Source: Rhizobium sp. N324
Lineage (GTDB): Bacteria > Pseudomonadota > Alphaproteobacteria > Rhizobiales > Rhizobiaceae
NCBI RefSeq assembly: GCF_001664485.1
Contig: NZ_CP013630.1
Location: 2,483,001 to 2,547,000 of the forward strand
DNA: 64,000 bases
Reading direction: 5' to 3'
The translations under genes and the position numbers were made by a program. Positions 53,080 through 64,000 of this stretch are shown piece by piece (positions within the stretch are counted from its first letter, which is position 1; each line of letters begins with the position of its first letter). Under the pieces are notes generated by a model. The model was not told the DNA's origin. It did not search any database and saw only the letters and a program-made list of their open reading frames with translations.

Positions 53080-53200
53080 ATGTCGCACAAAACTGTGCAG
53101 CGCTTTTCCCAGGCAAAGCGCAAGGCGCTTTGCCGCAACGACGTGCGTAAAAACAAAGACCTAAAGCGCGAGGAGCGAATCTGAAGATCGCGACGCGCTT
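53080..53200. repeat. Dispersed Rhizobium-type intergenic repeat
   Basis: The block from GCATGTCGCACAAAACTGTG through AAAAACAAAGACCTAAAGCG to CGCGACGCGCTTTAGG resembles a repeat I recall as common between genes in Rhizobium genomes. It includes AAAGCGCG and its inverted partner CGCGCTTT. The IS element inserted immediately beside it. Confidence 0.55.
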
Positions 53201-53202
53201 TA

Positions 53203-54046
53203 GGAGCTGTGGACACTTATCTGAGCCATAGGATTGTTGCGGCCAGAGCGATCATGGCTTTGTAATTTCGAACGGTTTTCTCATATCGTGTGGCGATGCG
53301 TCGAAACTGCTTGAGCTTCGAGAAGCAGCATTCGACGAGATAACGCTGAGCATAGAGTTGCTTGTCGAGCGGATACTTCTTGGCACGCGAGGGATTGTTC
53401 GGGATGACCGCTTGCGCGCCCTTGTCGGCAATGAGTTTGCGTAGCCGGTCGCTGTCGTAGGCCGTATCGGCCATGACGACCTCGGCTGGCAGGTCTTCGA
53501 TCAGGAGATCGGCTTGCGGGGCATCCCCTTTCTGACCGGCGGTCAGAATGAAACGAACGGGACATCCAAGGCCACGCACGGCCATATGGATTTTGGTGCT
53601 CAAGCCTCCGCGGGAACGGCCAAGGGCCTGATCTTCAGCCCCTTTTTTGCGCCGGAGGCGTGCTGGTGGGCGCGAATAATAGTGCTGTCGACGATCAGAT
53701 ATTCGAAGTCGGTATCCTCCGACATCGCCTCAAAGACACGCCACCAGACACCCTTTTGGCTCCAGCGGCTGAAGCGGCGAAACACGCTGTTCCAATCACC
53801 GAACACCTCCGGCAGATCGCGCCAGGGCGAACCCGTCCGCACGATCCACAAGACCGCTTCCACAAACATGCGATTGTCACGTCCAGACGAACCACGCGTG
53901 CGATCGTCGCCAATGATATGGCGAGACATCCGCTCCCACTGGTCATCTCGAAGAATGAGACGATCTAAAACACCCATGACTGCCTCCAAAAGACAGTCTT
54001 GAATCTGATTTGCTCACCTTTGGGAATCCCAAGAGTCCACGACTCC
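53203..54046 (-). mobile_element. IS5 family (IS427 group) insertion sequence
   Basis: 844 bases bounded by 16-base imperfect inverted repeats (GGAGCTGTGGACACTT at 53203; GGAGTCGTGGACTCTT read inward from 54046, 13 of 16 identical) and a TA target duplication (53201-53202, 54047-54048). It contains one transposase in two overlapping frames. Both ends are intact, so it is probably a recent arrival and may still move. It lies between the dispersed repeat and the GFA-family gene. Confidence 0.9.
53217..53977 (-). CDS. IS427-type transposase, two frames joined by -1 frameshift
   Basis: First frame: ATG 53977 after GGAGG, ending at 53600 and carrying the first catalytic Asp (LIVDSTIIRAHQ). Second frame: TTG around 53603 to 53217, with second Asp (VMADTAYDSD) and Glu (YLVECCFSKLKQ). 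A slippery heptamer A-AAA-AAG lies at 53642-53648 (minus strand); slipping back one base there yields ALGRSRGGLSTKIHMA, the conserved IS5 core, across the junction. The DDE triad is complete only in the fusion, so the full protein is about 253 residues. Confidence 0.9.
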
Positions 54047-54444
54047 TAGACCGGATACCTGTCATATTGCGGCAGGCCATCTGTGATCTCATAGAAATCG
54101 CCCTTGTCGACGCAGTAGATGTGATGGCTAAAGGCAAGGCCGCTCGGCTCGTCGAAGCTTCCGGCCATGACGGAAATCTCCGGCGATTGGTCGCCCTGCC
54201 AGAACAGCGCCGAACCGCAGTTCGAGCAGAAGCCGCGCTGGGCTTCGGCGCTCGACCGATACCAACGGATCGCGCCGGCGTCTTCCACCGAAAGAGCGGC
54301 ACGCGGCACGTTGACCGCCGCATAGTAAAACCCGGTCTGCCGGCGGCATTGCGAGCAATGGCAGCCGACGACGGGTCCGGGCTTTGCCCCGATTGAATAT
54401 CGCACAGCGCCGCAAAGACAGCCGCCTGTATGCCGTTCGGTCAT
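54046..54444 (-). CDS. GFA family (glutathione-dependent formaldehyde-activating-like) protein
   Basis: 132 residues with start MTERHTGGCLCGAVRYS. Zinc cysteines: C9 and C11, then VGCHCSQCRR, then FCSNCGSALF, the GFA pattern. Family members relate to glutathione/formaldehyde chemistry, but many have unknown function. The stop codon TAG is formed from the duplicated TA and the terminal base of the adjacent IS element, so the original C-terminus may have been longer. Most of the domain is present. Confidence 0.85.
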   Translation of the reverse strand: MTERHTGGCLCGAVRYSIGAKPGPVVGCHCSQCRRQTGFYYAAVNVPRAALSVEDAGAIRWYRSSAEAQRGFCSNCGSALFWQGDQSPEISVMAGSFDEPSGLAFSHHIYCVDKGDFYEITDGLPQYDRYPV

Positions 54445-54849
54445 GTTCGCTCTCCCCTTTATGACTGAAATTGCCGCCGATCCGGCCTTCCGTCAAATCC
54501 ATTCCGTTCAACAAAATCATCAGAAATCTTGACGAGCGCAGGCTTTGCCGATGCCCGGTTGCTGCGGTCATCGCTGTTGCCTGTCGACAACACCCGCCCA
54601 TCCCGTCCCATCCCGGCATTGAATTAGTCGCTGTTGTCGGCGATACTGCGGCTGCAATTTCATTCGATCCCCGGGAGACTGACATGAGAGCGACCCTGTC
54701 CAAACAGAAAGGAAACATCGCCCACAGGGACATTCTGCCTCATGAATATTCGGTTCTCCCGTGCGAGGAAAAGCTCGCGACGCCATAACGCTTTCCTGAA
54801 ATTATTCCTGCACGATCCCACCGTCGACCGCGGCCGACGCTGGTCGCGC
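54445..54849. other. Intergenic region, no gene recognised
   Basis: The gap between the leftward GFA gene and the rightward ABC exporter. Short frames are open on both strands but none resembles a protein, has a ribosome site or shows clear coding bias. ATG 54742 could extend the exporter N-terminus by 36 residues. No RNA gene or strong terminator is seen. Confidence 0.4.
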
Positions 54850-56576
<1,727 letters not shown>

Positions 56577-56583
56577 CTGCAAT

Positions 56584-56612
56584 AAAAAACCCGGCATCGG
56601 CCGGGTTTTTTT
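56584..56612. terminator. Bidirectional terminator between ABC exporter and class II DAHP synthase
   Basis: AAAAAACCCGGC-ATCG-GCCGGGTTTTTTT: a 12-base stem with A6 at one side and T7 at the other, so it can end transcripts from both directions. Confidence 0.85.
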
Positions 56613-56633
56613 GTCACTCGTCTCGGGTCGGCC

Positions 56634-58007
56634 TCAGCCGTTGGCGACCATACGCTTCTCGTCGCGGCCGCCCTTCATGCGTTCGGCAAGCAGGAAGGCA
56701 AGCTCGAGCGCCTGGTCGGAATTGAGGCGCGGATCGCAATGGGTGTGGTAGCGGTCCTGCAGGTCGTCGGCGGTGACGGCGCGGGCGCCGCCGGTGCATT
56801 CCGTCACGTCCTTGCCGGTCATTTCGACATGGATGCCGCCGGGATGCGTGCCCTCGGCGCGGTGGATCTGGAAGAAGCTTTCGACTTCCGACAGGATCCG
56901 CTCGAAGGGACGGGTCTTGTAGTTGTTGAGCGTGATCGTGTTGCCGTGCATCGGGTCGCAGGACCAGACGACCTTGCGGCCCTCGCGCTCGACGGCGCGG
57001 ATCAGCCGCGGCAGGTTTTCGGCGACCTTCTCATGGCCGAAGCGGCAGATCAGCGTCAGACGCCCGGCTTCGTTAGCCGGATTCAGGATGTCAATCAGTT
57101 GCAGCAGATCGTCGGCCTGCAGCGACGGGCCGCATTTCAGGCCGATCGGGTTCTTGATGCCGCGGCAATATTCGATATGCGCATGGTCGGCCTGGCGCGT
57201 GCGGTCGCCGATCCAGATCATGTGGCCCGATGTGGCATACCAGTCGCCCGAGGTGGAATCGACGCGAGTCAGCGCCTCCTCGTAGCCGAGCAGCAGCGCC
57301 TCATGGCTGGTGAAGAAATCGGTCTCGCGCAGGCTCGGGTGGTTTTCCGAGGTGATGCCGATCGCCTTCATGAAATCCATGGTTTCGCTGATGCGGTCGG
57401 CAAGCTTGCGGTAGCGCTCGCCCTGCGGGCTGTCCTTGACGAAGCCGAGCATCCACTGATGCACGTTTTCGAGATTGGCGTAACCGCCCATCGCGAAGGC
57501 GCGCAGAAGGTTCAGCGTCGCGGCCGACTGGCGGTAGGCCATGGCCTGGCGTTCCGGGTTCGGAATGCGCGACTCCTCGGTGAACTCGATGCCGTTGATG
57601 ATGTCGCCGCGATAGGCCGGCAGCGTCACATCGCCCTGCTTCTCGACATTCGACGAACGCGGCTTGGCGAACTGGCCGGCGATGCGGCCGACCTTGACGA
57701 CCGGCAGTTGCGCGCCGAAGGTCAGCACGACGGCCATCTGCAGGAAGGCGCGGAAGAAGTCGCGGATATTGTCGGCGCCGTGTTCGGCGAAGCTCTCGGC
57801 GCAGTCACCGCCCTGCAACAGGAAGCCGTTGCCTTCGGCGACATTGGCGAGATGCTTCTTCAGGCGGCGCGCCTCACCGGCAAAAACCAGCGGCGGATAG
57901 CTGGCGAGCGTGGCCTCCGTTGCCGCCAACGCGGCTGCGTCCGGATATTCGGGAACCTGCAGGATCGGTTTCTGCCGCCAGCTGCTCGGGGTCCAATTCT
58001 CTGCCAT
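56634..58007 (-). CDS. 3-deoxy-7-phosphoheptulonate (DAHP) synthase, class II
   Basis: 457 residues from ATG 58007 ([20 protein letters not shown]). Class II, plant-like type: [48 protein letters not shown]. It catalyses the same first shikimate step as the class I enzyme about 7 kb upstream but is unrelated in sequence. No attenuator is visible in front of it. Which of the two is dominant or inhibited by which amino acid cannot be told from sequence. Confidence 0.95.
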   Translation of the reverse strand: MAENWTPSSWRQKPILQVPEYPDAAALAATEATLASYPPLVFAGEARRLKKHLANVAEGNGFLLQGGDCAESFAEHGADNIRDFFRAFLQMAVVLTFGAQLPVVKVGRIAGQFAKPRSSNVEKQGDVTLPAYRGDIINGIEFTEESRIPNPERQAMAYRQSAATLNLLRAFAMGGYANLENVHQWMLGFVKDSPQGERYRKLADRISETMDFMKAIGITSENHPSLRETDFFTSHEALLLGYEEALTRVDSTSGDWYATSGHMIWIGDRTRQADHAHIEYCRGIKNPIGLKCGPSLQADDLLQLIDILNPANEAGRLTLICRFGHEKVAENLPRLIRAVEREGRKVVWSCDPMHGNTITLNNYKTRPFERILSEVESFFQIHRAEGTHPGGIHVEMTGKDVTECTGGARAVTADDLQDRYHTHCDPRLNSDQALELAFLLAERMKGGRDEKRMVANG

Positions 58008-58262
58008 GTCACTCACCTCACTCACATCCGTCCCTGGGATGCACCTATCCTTGATTGCGGCGGCTTATAGACCTTTAGATCGGGCTTGCAAAGGCCAATC
58101 GCCCGATGCTCCACGCCATGCCGCCGCCATCGGCCGACGCTCGCATATAGGTAGCAAAAATCCCCGCTTCCATCGTTAAACCAGCATATACCACGTCGAT
58201 TTCCCTATATTTTAGACTTTGAATGTAGAACCGGAAGGAGGTTTCAACATCGGGGACATGTC

Positions 58263-59546
58263 ATGGCGATCCTTCCGCCCGGCTTCATAGCGGACCGCTC
58301 AGGCAATTTCGGCATCATGACCGCATTGCTGATGGTGCCGCTCCTTGGCATGGCAGGCATGGCGGTGGATTTCGCTCACGCCATGAGCCTGCGCACCCAG
58401 CTCTTCGCCGCCGCCGATGCTGCCGCGGTCGGCTCGATCGCCGAAAAATCCGGCGCGGTCGCCGCCGCCATGACCATGAGCGGCAACGGCACGATCTCGC
58501 TCGGCAAGACCGACGCCCGCAGCATCTTCATGTCGCAGGTGTCGGGAGAACTGGCGGACGTGAATGTCGATCTCGGCATCGACGTTACCAAGACCGCCAA
58601 CAAGCTGAATTCGCAGGTTTCGTTCACCGCCACCGTGCCGACCACCTTCATGCGTATTCTCGGCAAGGATTCGATCACCATCTCCGGCACGGCGACCGCC
58701 GAATACCAGACCGCCGCCTTCATGGATTTCTACATCCTGCTTGACAATACGCCCTCTATGGGCGTCGGCGCGACACCCAACGATGTTTCAAAGCTGGAGG
58801 CCAAGACAGGCTGCGCCTTTGCCTGCCATCAGATGGATCAGAGCACCAACAATTACACCATCGCCAAAAGCCTCGGCGTCGCCACGCGCATCGACGTGGT
58901 GCGCCAAGCGACCCAGGCGCTGACCGATACAGCCAAGACCCAGCGCGTCAGCAGCGGCCAGTTCCGCATGGGCGTTTATACGTTCGGCACCAAGGCCGAG
59001 GACGCAAAGCTCACGACGATTTCCGGCCTTACCTCCGACCTGACGAAGGTGAAAAACTATACCGACGCGGTCGATCTGATGACTATTCCCTACCAGAACT
59101 ACAATAGCGACCAGATCACCAACTTCGACAGCGCCATGACGCAGATGAACACCATCATCGATCCGGCCGGTGACGGCACGTCGAACACCAGCCCCGAAAA
59201 GATCCTATTCTTCGTTTCCGATGGCGTCGGCGACAGCTACAAGCCGTCCACGTGCACCAAGAAGACAACCGGTGGCCGCTGTCAGGAGCCGATCGACACC
59301 TCCTTCTGCAAGCCCTTGAAGGATCGCGGCGTCAAGATCGCCGTGCTCTATACCACCTATCTACCGTTGCCGAGCAACAGTTGGTATAATACCTGGATCA
59401 AGCCTTTCCAGAACGAGATCCCGACGAAGATGCAGGCCTGCGCCTCGCCCGGCTTCTACTTCGAGGTGTCGCCGACCGAAGGTATCGCGGATGCGATGAA
59501 GGCGCTCTTCCTCAAGGTCATCCGCGCGCCGCGCATTACCAGCTAA
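58263..59546 (+). CDS. TadG-like pilus-assembly protein with vWA domain
   Basis: 427 residues. N-terminus GNFGIMTALLMVPLLGMAGMAVDFAHAM is a TadE/TadG-type membrane segment; a von Willebrand factor A domain follows, with MIDAS-like LLDNTPSMG and FFVSDGVGDS. Tad proteins build Flp pili, used for surface attachment. No other tad genes are in the window, so this may be an orphan copy. AAGGAGG is unusually far from the ATG (about 22 bases), with GGGGAC closer. Confidence 0.85.
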   Translation: MAILPPGFIADRSGNFGIMTALLMVPLLGMAGMAVDFAHAMSLRTQLFAAADAAAVGSIAEKSGAVAAAMTMSGNGTISLGKTDARSIFMSQVSGELADVNVDLGIDVTKTANKLNSQVSFTATVPTTFMRILGKDSITISGTATAEYQTAAFMDFYILLDNTPSMGVGATPNDVSKLEAKTGCAFACHQMDQSTNNYTIAKSLGVATRIDVVRQATQALTDTAKTQRVSSGQFRMGVYTFGTKAEDAKLTTISGLTSDLTKVKNYTDAVDLMTIPYQNYNSDQITNFDSAMTQMNTIIDPAGDGTSNTSPEKILFFVSDGVGDSYKPSTCTKKTTGGRCQEPIDTSFCKPLKDRGVKIAVLYTTYLPLPSNSWYNTWIKPFQNEIPTKMQACASPGFYFEVSPTEGIADAMKALFLKVIRAPRITS

Positions 59547-59561
59547 GCGCACACGGATGTC

Positions 59562-60947
59562 TCAGACGCGCTGCCCATCACGGACCCGATAGCTCGGCGC
59601 ATACATGGTGACGAGCTCTTCGGCCGCCGTCGGATGCAGCGCCATCGTCTGGTCGAAATCGTCCTTGGTGCAGCCGGCCTTCAGCGTGACGCCGAGCAGC
59701 TGCGCCATCTCGCCGGCATCGTGGCCGAGGATATGGGCGCCCACCACCTTGCGGCTCGCCGCATCGACGATCAGCTTCATGATCATCCGCTCGGCTCGGC
59801 CGGAAAGTGTGGCCTTCAGCGGCCGGAACTGCGCCCGATAAACCTCGAGCTCGCCGTAACGCTTGCCCGCCTCCTCTTCCGAAAGACCGACGGTGCCGAT
59901 CTCCGGCTGCGAGAAGACGGCGGTCGGGATCAGCTCGTAGTCCGGCCGGGTCGGATTGTTCTTGTACTCGGTTTCGATGAAGCACATCGCCTCGTGGATC
60001 GCCACCGGCGTCAACTGTACCCGGTTGGTGACATCGCCGAGCGCATAAATGTTTTCGACATTGGTGCGGGAATAGTCGTCGACGATAATCGCTCCGCGCT
60101 CGTCGACCGCGACGCCGGCCGCATCGAGGCCGAGGCCTTCGGTGTTCGGGTCGCGCCCGAGCGCCAGCATGACGACGTCGGCCTGTAGCGTGCCGCTGTT
60201 CAACGTCTCCAGAACGAGTCCGCCCTCGCCCTTCGACACCTTCTGCAGCGTGTCGTGGCAAAGGATGCGGATGCCCTTGGCAACCATCGCCTCGTGCAGT
60301 CCGCGCCTCAGATCCTCGTCGAAGCGCGACAGAATCTCGGCGCCGCGATAGATCAGCGTCGTCTCGACGCCGAGGCCATGGAAGATATTGGCGAACTCGA
60401 CGGCGATATAGCCGCCGCCTGATATCACGATCGATCTCGGCAGCACTTCGAGATGAAAGGCCTCGTTGGAGGAGATGCAGAACTCGTGGCCGGGAAGGGC
60501 CGCATGCGGGTTCGGCCGTCCGCCGGTGGCGATCACGATGGTCTTCGCCGTCACCGTCTGCCCTGTTTTCACAAGCCGCAACGTATGAGCGTCGACGAGT
60601 TCGGCACGCGTTTCCAGGATCTCGGCATTGGCGCCGGCAAGACCCTTCTTGTAGAGGCCTTCCAGCCGGACAATTTCGACATCCTTGGCCGCCACCAGCT
60701 TCTTCCAGTCGAAGCTGCTTTCGCCGACCGTCCAGCCGAAGCCGGCCGCATCCTCGAAATGCTCGTGGAACTGCGAGGCATAGACGAAGAGTTTCTTCGG
60801 CACGCAGCCGCGAATGACGCAAGTACCGCCGTAGCGGTACTCCTCGGCGATCGCCACCTTTTTGCCGAGCGAGGCAGCGACACGCGCGCCGCGCACGCCT
60901 CCGGAACCGCCGCCGATGACGAAGAGGTCGTAGTCGTAGGAAGACAT
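59562..60947 (-). CDS. gor: Glutathione reductase
   Basis: 461 residues from ATG 60947 after GGAG. FAD-binding IGGGSGGVRGARVAA, redox-active C43/C48 (GGTCVIRGCVPKK), NADPH-binding ISGGGYIAVEFAN, and C-terminal HPTAAEELVTMY with the catalytic His. It keeps glutathione reduced with NADPH, protecting against oxidants. Convergent with the TadG-like gene 15 bases away. The larger frame on the same strand in another register is not a gene. Confidence 0.95.
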   Translation of the reverse strand: MSSYDYDLFVIGGGSGGVRGARVAASLGKKVAIAEEYRYGGTCVIRGCVPKKLFVYASQFHEHFEDAAGFGWTVGESSFDWKKLVAAKDVEIVRLEGLYKKGLAGANAEILETRAELVDAHTLRLVKTGQTVTAKTIVIATGGRPNPHAALPGHEFCISSNEAFHLEVLPRSIVISGGGYIAVEFANIFHGLGVETTLIYRGAEILSRFDEDLRRGLHEAMVAKGIRILCHDTLQKVSKGEGGLVLETLNSGTLQADVVMLALGRDPNTEGLGLDAAGVAVDERGAIIVDDYSRTNVENIYALGDVTNRVQLTPVAIHEAMCFIETEYKNNPTRPDYELIPTAVFSQPEIGTVGLSEEEAGKRYGELEVYRAQFRPLKATLSGRAERMIMKLIVDAASRKVVGAHILGHDAGEMAQLLGVTLKAGCTKDDFDQTMALHPTAAEELVTMYAPSYRVRDGQRV

Positions 60948-61130
60948 GAGGAGCTCCGGAAGGGAATCGCAGGAAGGTTGTTGCTGATATAGGGGCGATC
61001 GCCCTGAAAACAAAAGCCCGCTCCTGCATCATCCCGTTCCCCTCGCCCGAATCTTCACGGCAAACGGTTGACCCGGCCGCCCGAGGCTGGCAGGCAAATC
61101 CACGCAATAAAAAAGAAGCCGGAGCAAACG

Positions 61131-61349
61131 ATGGATCAGACTCTCTTCGCCAACCTGTGCAAGGCCGGCAAATTCAAGGAAGCGCTCGGCCTCGCCATCC
61201 AAGGCCATGAGAACGAAAAATACGCACCGAGCCGTTTCGCGATGGACAAGAAAACAGGACTGCCGATCTTCTACCGCGGCAACAAGCGCGTCGAGCCGGA
61301 TGAAACGGGCGTGTGGCAATTGGCCAAGAGCTCGCAGGATTGGGGCTGA
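61131..61349 (+). CDS. Small conserved-looking protein, 72 residues
   Basis: ATG 61131 lies seven bases after GGAG. The sequence MDQTLFANLCKAGKFKEAL starts a helical region with a possible TPR-like pattern, then RFAMDKKTGLPIFYRGNKRV ending SSQDWG. No family is recognised. Divergent from gor; its promoter would share the short gap with gor. It is a probable real gene because of the ribosome site and start. Confidence 0.65.
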   Translation: MDQTLFANLCKAGKFKEALGLAIQGHENEKYAPSRFAMDKKTGLPIFYRGNKRVEPDETGVWQLAKSSQDWG

Positions 61350-61393
61350 GGGTCCGGTGTTTCCGGATGCGCATCCCTTGGCGGTTTGCCGCG

Positions 61394-61678
61394 TCAACCC
61401 GTGATGCGGAAACCCGCCGGCATTGTCTCGAGCGGGCTCGCTTCCGTCTCGACATCGGAAACCAATGCGCCCGCAGGCCCGCGGCCGAAGCGCTCGATCA
61501 TTGTCGAGATGGCGGTATCGGGCCCTGCGATCAAAGCGGCGACAGATCCGTCCGCTTCATTGCGCACCCAGCCTGTGAGCCCGAGCCGCAGCGCCTCATC
61601 GCGCGCCCACATGCGAAAGCCGACACCCTGGACCCGGCCTGATACCCGCACGCGCACAGCCTCGTAATGAGCAGACAT
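61394..61678 (-). CDS. Acylphosphatase
   Basis: 94 residues, ATG 61678 after GAGGC. Catalytic R22 (GRVQGVGFR) and N40 ([11 protein letters not shown]), the defining pair of the family. It hydrolyses acyl phosphates such as acetyl or carbamoyl phosphate in the cytoplasm. The open frame continues far upstream, but that part is not homologous. Convergent with the 72-residue gene. Confidence 0.94.
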   Translation of the reverse strand: MSAHYEAVRVRVSGRVQGVGFRMWARDEALRLGLTGWVRNEADGSVAALIAGPDTAISTMIERFGRGPAGALVSDVETEASPLETMPAGFRITG

Positions 61679-61722
61679 GTTGCCTCGCCAAAGCCTCATC
61701 GGCATTACGGCATCCATCATAG

Positions 61723-61753
61723 CAAAAAAGCCCGGGCGATGCCGGGCTTTTGC
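61723..61753 (-). terminator. Terminator after the DUF2059 gene
   Basis: AAAAGCCCGG / CCGGGCTTTT with a 6-base loop; the flanking A6 becomes a T tract on the minus strand, just after the DUF2059 stop codon and before the acylphosphatase start. Confidence 0.75.
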
Positions 61754-61772
61754 AAATCCGCCGAGGCGGTCC

Positions 61773-62342
61773 TTACTTCTGGGCAGCCGGCGCCGGAGCG
61801 GGCGCGGGTGCAACCGGGCTGTCGGTTGCCGGCGGCGGCGCCTTGATGACCTTGGAAAGCTCGGCATTGCTCTGCTTTTCCAGGTCGCGGGAAATGCCCT
61901 GCGCCCAGATGTCGGCAGCCTTCGCCGTCTCGCGCGAGGCGACCGGGCCGTCGCGCAGCAGCTTCTTGCCGACGTCGGAATTATAGAAGTCGGCGATCGC
62001 CTTCAGTTCGTCGGCGGTAAAGGTCTTGGCGTAGGTGAGCGCCGCCTCCTTCTCCAGATCGCCGCGGCGGGGCGCCAGCGCCAGCGCCTGCGCGTCGACC
62101 GTCGACGAAATGATGTCCTGGTAGTTCGGCGAATCCTGGATCAGGCCGGCCTTCAGTCGCTCGGCAAGACCGGGCAGAATGTTGTCGAACTGGGCCGTGG
62201 CGCCGATGGCGTCGATCGCCGCGCGAGACGCCTTCAGCTGCTCCTCGGAGACCTCCTGCGCCTTGACGGCGGAGCCGAAGGCAAGCCCGGAAAGAACGAT
62301 CGTCGCAGCGGCAAAACGGCCAAGACCTGCAATGTTCATCAT
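61773..62342 (-). CDS. DUF2059 exported protein
   Basis: 189 residues. Signal peptide to SAVKAQE; then the DUF2059 core ([28 protein letters not shown]). The last ~25 residues are Pro/Ala-rich ([13 protein letters not shown]). AGGAG precedes the two ATGs at 62342 and 62339. Probably cotranscribed with rpiA, whose stop lies 15 bases upstream. Function unknown; periplasmic by prediction. Confidence 0.85.
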   Translation of the reverse strand: MMNIAGLGRFAAATIVLSGLAFGSAVKAQEVSEEQLKASRAAIDAIGATAQFDNILPGLAERLKAGLIQDSPNYQDIISSTVDAQALALAPRRGDLEKEAALTYAKTFTADELKAIADFYNSDVGKKLLRDGPVASRETAKAADIWAQGISRDLEKQSNAELSKVIKAPPPATDSPVAPAPAPAPAAQK

Positions 62343-62357
62343 GAGTGTATGCTCCTG

Positions 62358-63056
62358 TTATCTGTTTGCCTGCAGCGTGCGCGCACCTGCAGGACCGGCA
62401 ATGATCGCAAGTGCCGCCATATTGATAAAGAGCCCGTGTTCGACGACGCCGGGTATGGAATTCAGCTCGCTCGAAAGCGCCTCTGCATCAGGAATGCGGC
62501 CAAAAGATGCATCGATGATGTGATGGCCGCCATCCGTGGTAAACTCTCCGTCACCGGATTGGCGCAGGCTGAGTTCGCCGGAAAGGCCGAGCCGGGCCGC
62601 GACCTTCTCGATCGCGATCCGTGTCGAGACGAGCCCGAATGGATTGACCTCGATCGGCAGCGCGTAGGCGCCGAGCGTGTCCACAAGCTTGCTCTCGTCG
62701 GCAATGACGATCATCCGCTCGGAAGCGGCCGCGACGATCTTTTCGCGCAGCAGCGCGCCGCCGCCGCCCTTGATCAATCTGAGCGCCGGATCGACCTCGT
62801 CGGCGCCGTCGATCGTCAGATCGAGTGCCGGCAGTTCATCGAGCGATTTCAGCGGCACGCCGAGTTCGACGCAAAGCCGCGCCGTTCTTTCTGACGTCGG
62901 AACGCCTTCGACCCTGAAGCCGCCCGCGACCTTCTCCGCCAGCAGGCGAACGAATTCTTCCGCCGTGCTGCCTGTGCCGATGCCGAGGCGCATTTCGTCT
63001 TCGACATGGGCGAGTGCGGCTGCGGCGGCCTTGATCTTCATTTCGCGGGCATCCAT
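62358..63056 (-). CDS. rpiA: Ribose-5-phosphate isomerase A
   Basis: 232 residues, the usual size. It interconverts ribose 5-phosphate and ribulose 5-phosphate. Motifs [20 protein letters not shown] and [14 protein letters not shown] are the RpiA active site and phosphate loop. ATG 63056 was chosen since the longer frame adds unrelated sequence. It leads an operon with the DUF2059 gene. Divergent from gph, about 270 bases apart. Confidence 0.95.
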   Translation of the reverse strand: MDAREMKIKAAAAALAHVEDEMRLGIGTGSTAEEFVRLLAEKVAGGFRVEGVPTSERTARLCVELGVPLKSLDELPALDLTIDGADEVDPALRLIKGGGGALLREKIVAAASERMIVIADESKLVDTLGAYALPIEVNPFGLVSTRIAIEKVAARLGLSGELSLRQSGDGEFTTDGGHHIIDASFGRIPDAEALSSELNSIPGVVEHGLFINMAALAIIAGPAGARTLQANR

Positions 63057-63246
63057 GCGCCGCCAACTCCGAATTATTGCGTTGGATGTGCTGTTTACAC
63101 GGCTCGCCTGGCAAACGAAAGTCAAAATCATCACGGAAAATGAAAAGCCGAAACAAATGCCTGTGGCCTTCCCGACGAGCCTCCCGACGTTGCTTTCTGC
63201 CGCGCGATCGCCTACCTCAGAAACCATCATCTTTCCGGGGCGACCT

Positions 63247-63264
63247 GTCGTTCCCTTGAACGAC
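63247..63264. repeat. Palindrome in the rpiA-gph intergenic region
   Basis: GTCGTTC-CCTT-GAACGAC, a perfect 7-base inverted repeat about 60 bases before the gph start. It might bind a regulator. The surrounding bases repeat ACGAC-like words. The rest of this 270-base gap shows no other structure. Confidence 0.35.
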
Positions 63265-63326
63265 ATTCGTTCCGCCGGGACCACCCGTCGCTCTCCAGAA
63301 CGACCCATCGCGCAAAGAGGCAACCC

Positions 63327-64000
63327 TTGACCCCTTCCCCTGTCCGCCCGGCACTCATTGTCTTCGATCTCGACGGCACCCTTCTCGACACCCATACGGA
63401 TCTGGTCGAGAGCCTGAACCACACGATCGCAGCCCTTGGGCTCGAACCGGTCAGCTATGACGACCTCACCCATCTCGTCGGCAACGGCGCGCGCGTGATG
63501 ATCGAGCGCGCCTGCCGCTTGCGCGGCCATCCGCTCGAAAGCGACGCCCTGCCGCCGCTCGTCGAGCGCTTCGTCATCCATTATGCCGGCAACATGCCCG
63601 GCCGCACCGAGCCCTATCCCGGCCTCCTCGCGGCGATGGACCGGCTTAAATCTGCCGGTTACCGCCTCGCCGTCTGCACCAACAAGATGGAAAGCCTGGC
63701 GCTCGGCCTGCTCGAAAAACTCGACCTCGTCAGCTATTTCGACGCCATATCAGGCGGCGACAGCTTCCCCGTGCGCAAGCCCGACGCCCGCCACCTCACC
63801 GGCACCATCGACCGCGCCGGCGGCGACATCGCCCGCACCGTGATGATCGGCGACAGCATCAACGACATCGCCGTCGCCCGGAATGCCGGCGTACCGTCGA
63901 TCGCCGTCCCCTTCGGTTATTCCGACGTGCCGGTCTCCAACCTCGATCCGGATATGATCATCACCCATTACGATGAGCTGACGCCTGATCTGGTGGAGAG
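63327..64000 (+). CDS. gph: Phosphoglycolate phosphatase (partial at right edge)
   Basis: Reads to the window end, 224 codons seen. TTG 63327, six to seven bases after AGAGG. HAD motifs: FDLDGTLLD with nucleophile D14 and acid D16, VCTNK (motif II), and [17 protein letters not shown] (motif IV). It removes phosphate from 2-phosphoglycolate. The family is broad; the assignment rests on these motifs plus overall similarity, so another HAD substrate is possible. The 3' end is missing. Confidence 0.85.
   Translation, partial: MTPSPVRPALIVFDLDGTLLDTHTDLVESLNHTIAALGLEPVSYDDLTHLVGNGARVMIERACRLRGHPLESDALPPLVERFVIHYAGNMPGRTEPYPGLLAAMDRLKSAGYRLAVCTNKMESLALGLLEKLDLVSYFDAISGGDSFPVRKPDARHLTGTIDRAGGDIARTVMIGDSINDIAVARNAGVPSIAVPFGYSDVPVSNLDPDMIITHYDELTPDLVE

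Noticed and set aside
58231..58262. Separate start for the TadG-like gene at the strong AAGGAGG
   Set aside because: No in-frame start codon lies at a normal distance from it; ATG 58263 is the first plausible one.
59578..61107. 509-codon frame on the same strand as gor in another register
   Set aside because: Arginine-rich, no domain, fully covered by glutathione reductase with all its motifs.

Overview
The window looks like a chromosomal segment of a Rhizobium (R. etli / R. leguminosarum type) alphaproteobacterium. The evidence is high GC with C/G third positions and a 770-residue malic enzyme fused to a phosphotransacetylase-like domain, as in rhizobial Dme. There is also a 2334-residue Growth-Pole-Ring-type coiled-coil protein typical of polar-growing Rhizobiales, a DksA lacking most zinc cysteines, CtrA-type TTAA-N7-TTAA boxes, large palindromic RIME-like intergenic repeats and a small RNA with an anti-Shine-Dalgarno loop. 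Species assignment is inference from recognised families; no search was run.

Layout. 0-11 kb: a partial membrane protein, an orphan FliO-like protein, a DUF1062 protein, dksA, a SixA-type phosphatase, a ycjX-ycjF pair, an exported protein, the folP-folB-folK folate operon, a DUF922 protein, an anti-SD sRNA, a 2Fe-2S ferredoxin and an HPt protein. 11-19 kb: the giant GPR-like gene, with 11 exact-period 44-residue repeats and CtrA boxes upstream, then a frameshifted isochorismatase-family gene. 19-31 kb: a small kinase, an unusual stand-alone class II aminoacyl-tRNA-synthetase-like protein, a D,D-carboxypeptidase, a GAF-GGDEF-PilZ cyclase, an Mla-type lipid-transport operon (STAS-mlaE, mlaF, mlaD, lipoprotein), a dipeptide epimerase, an MFS transporter, an LpxH-like phosphoesterase and a phosphoglycerate-mutase-like phosphatase. 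31-39 kb: an RND efflux pump divergent from its likely TetR repressor over a clear operator, and an FAD oxidoreductase, flanked by palindromic repeats. 39-48 kb: dme, an RNase HI homologue, a DUF2865 protein, bluB behind a cobalamin riboswitch, an MFS exporter, and an MCP with a C-terminal CheR/CheB-docking-like pentapeptide next to a periplasmic Cache-like protein.

48-58 kb: a class I DAHP synthase preceded by an apparent aromatic-amino-acid attenuator. Its short, probably leaderless, leader peptide carries consecutive Phe-Tyr-Trp-Tyr codons and is followed by mutually exclusive hairpins. Then come a convergent beta-propeller protein, nadE, a DUF1003 protein, an apparently intact IS5/IS427-type element with a -1 frameshift signal, a GFA-family gene whose stop codon is formed at the IS junction, a frameshifted ABC exporter, and an unrelated class II DAHP synthase. 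58-64 kb: a TadG-like protein, glutathione reductase, a 72-residue protein, acylphosphatase, a DUF2059 protein, rpiA and a partial gph.

The most interesting items are the aroG attenuator, the anti-SD sRNA, the GPR repeat and its CtrA promoter, the isolated GlyRS-like catalytic core, and the IS insertion that supplies a host stop codon. Two genes carry single-base frameshifts; these may be real decay or sequencing errors.
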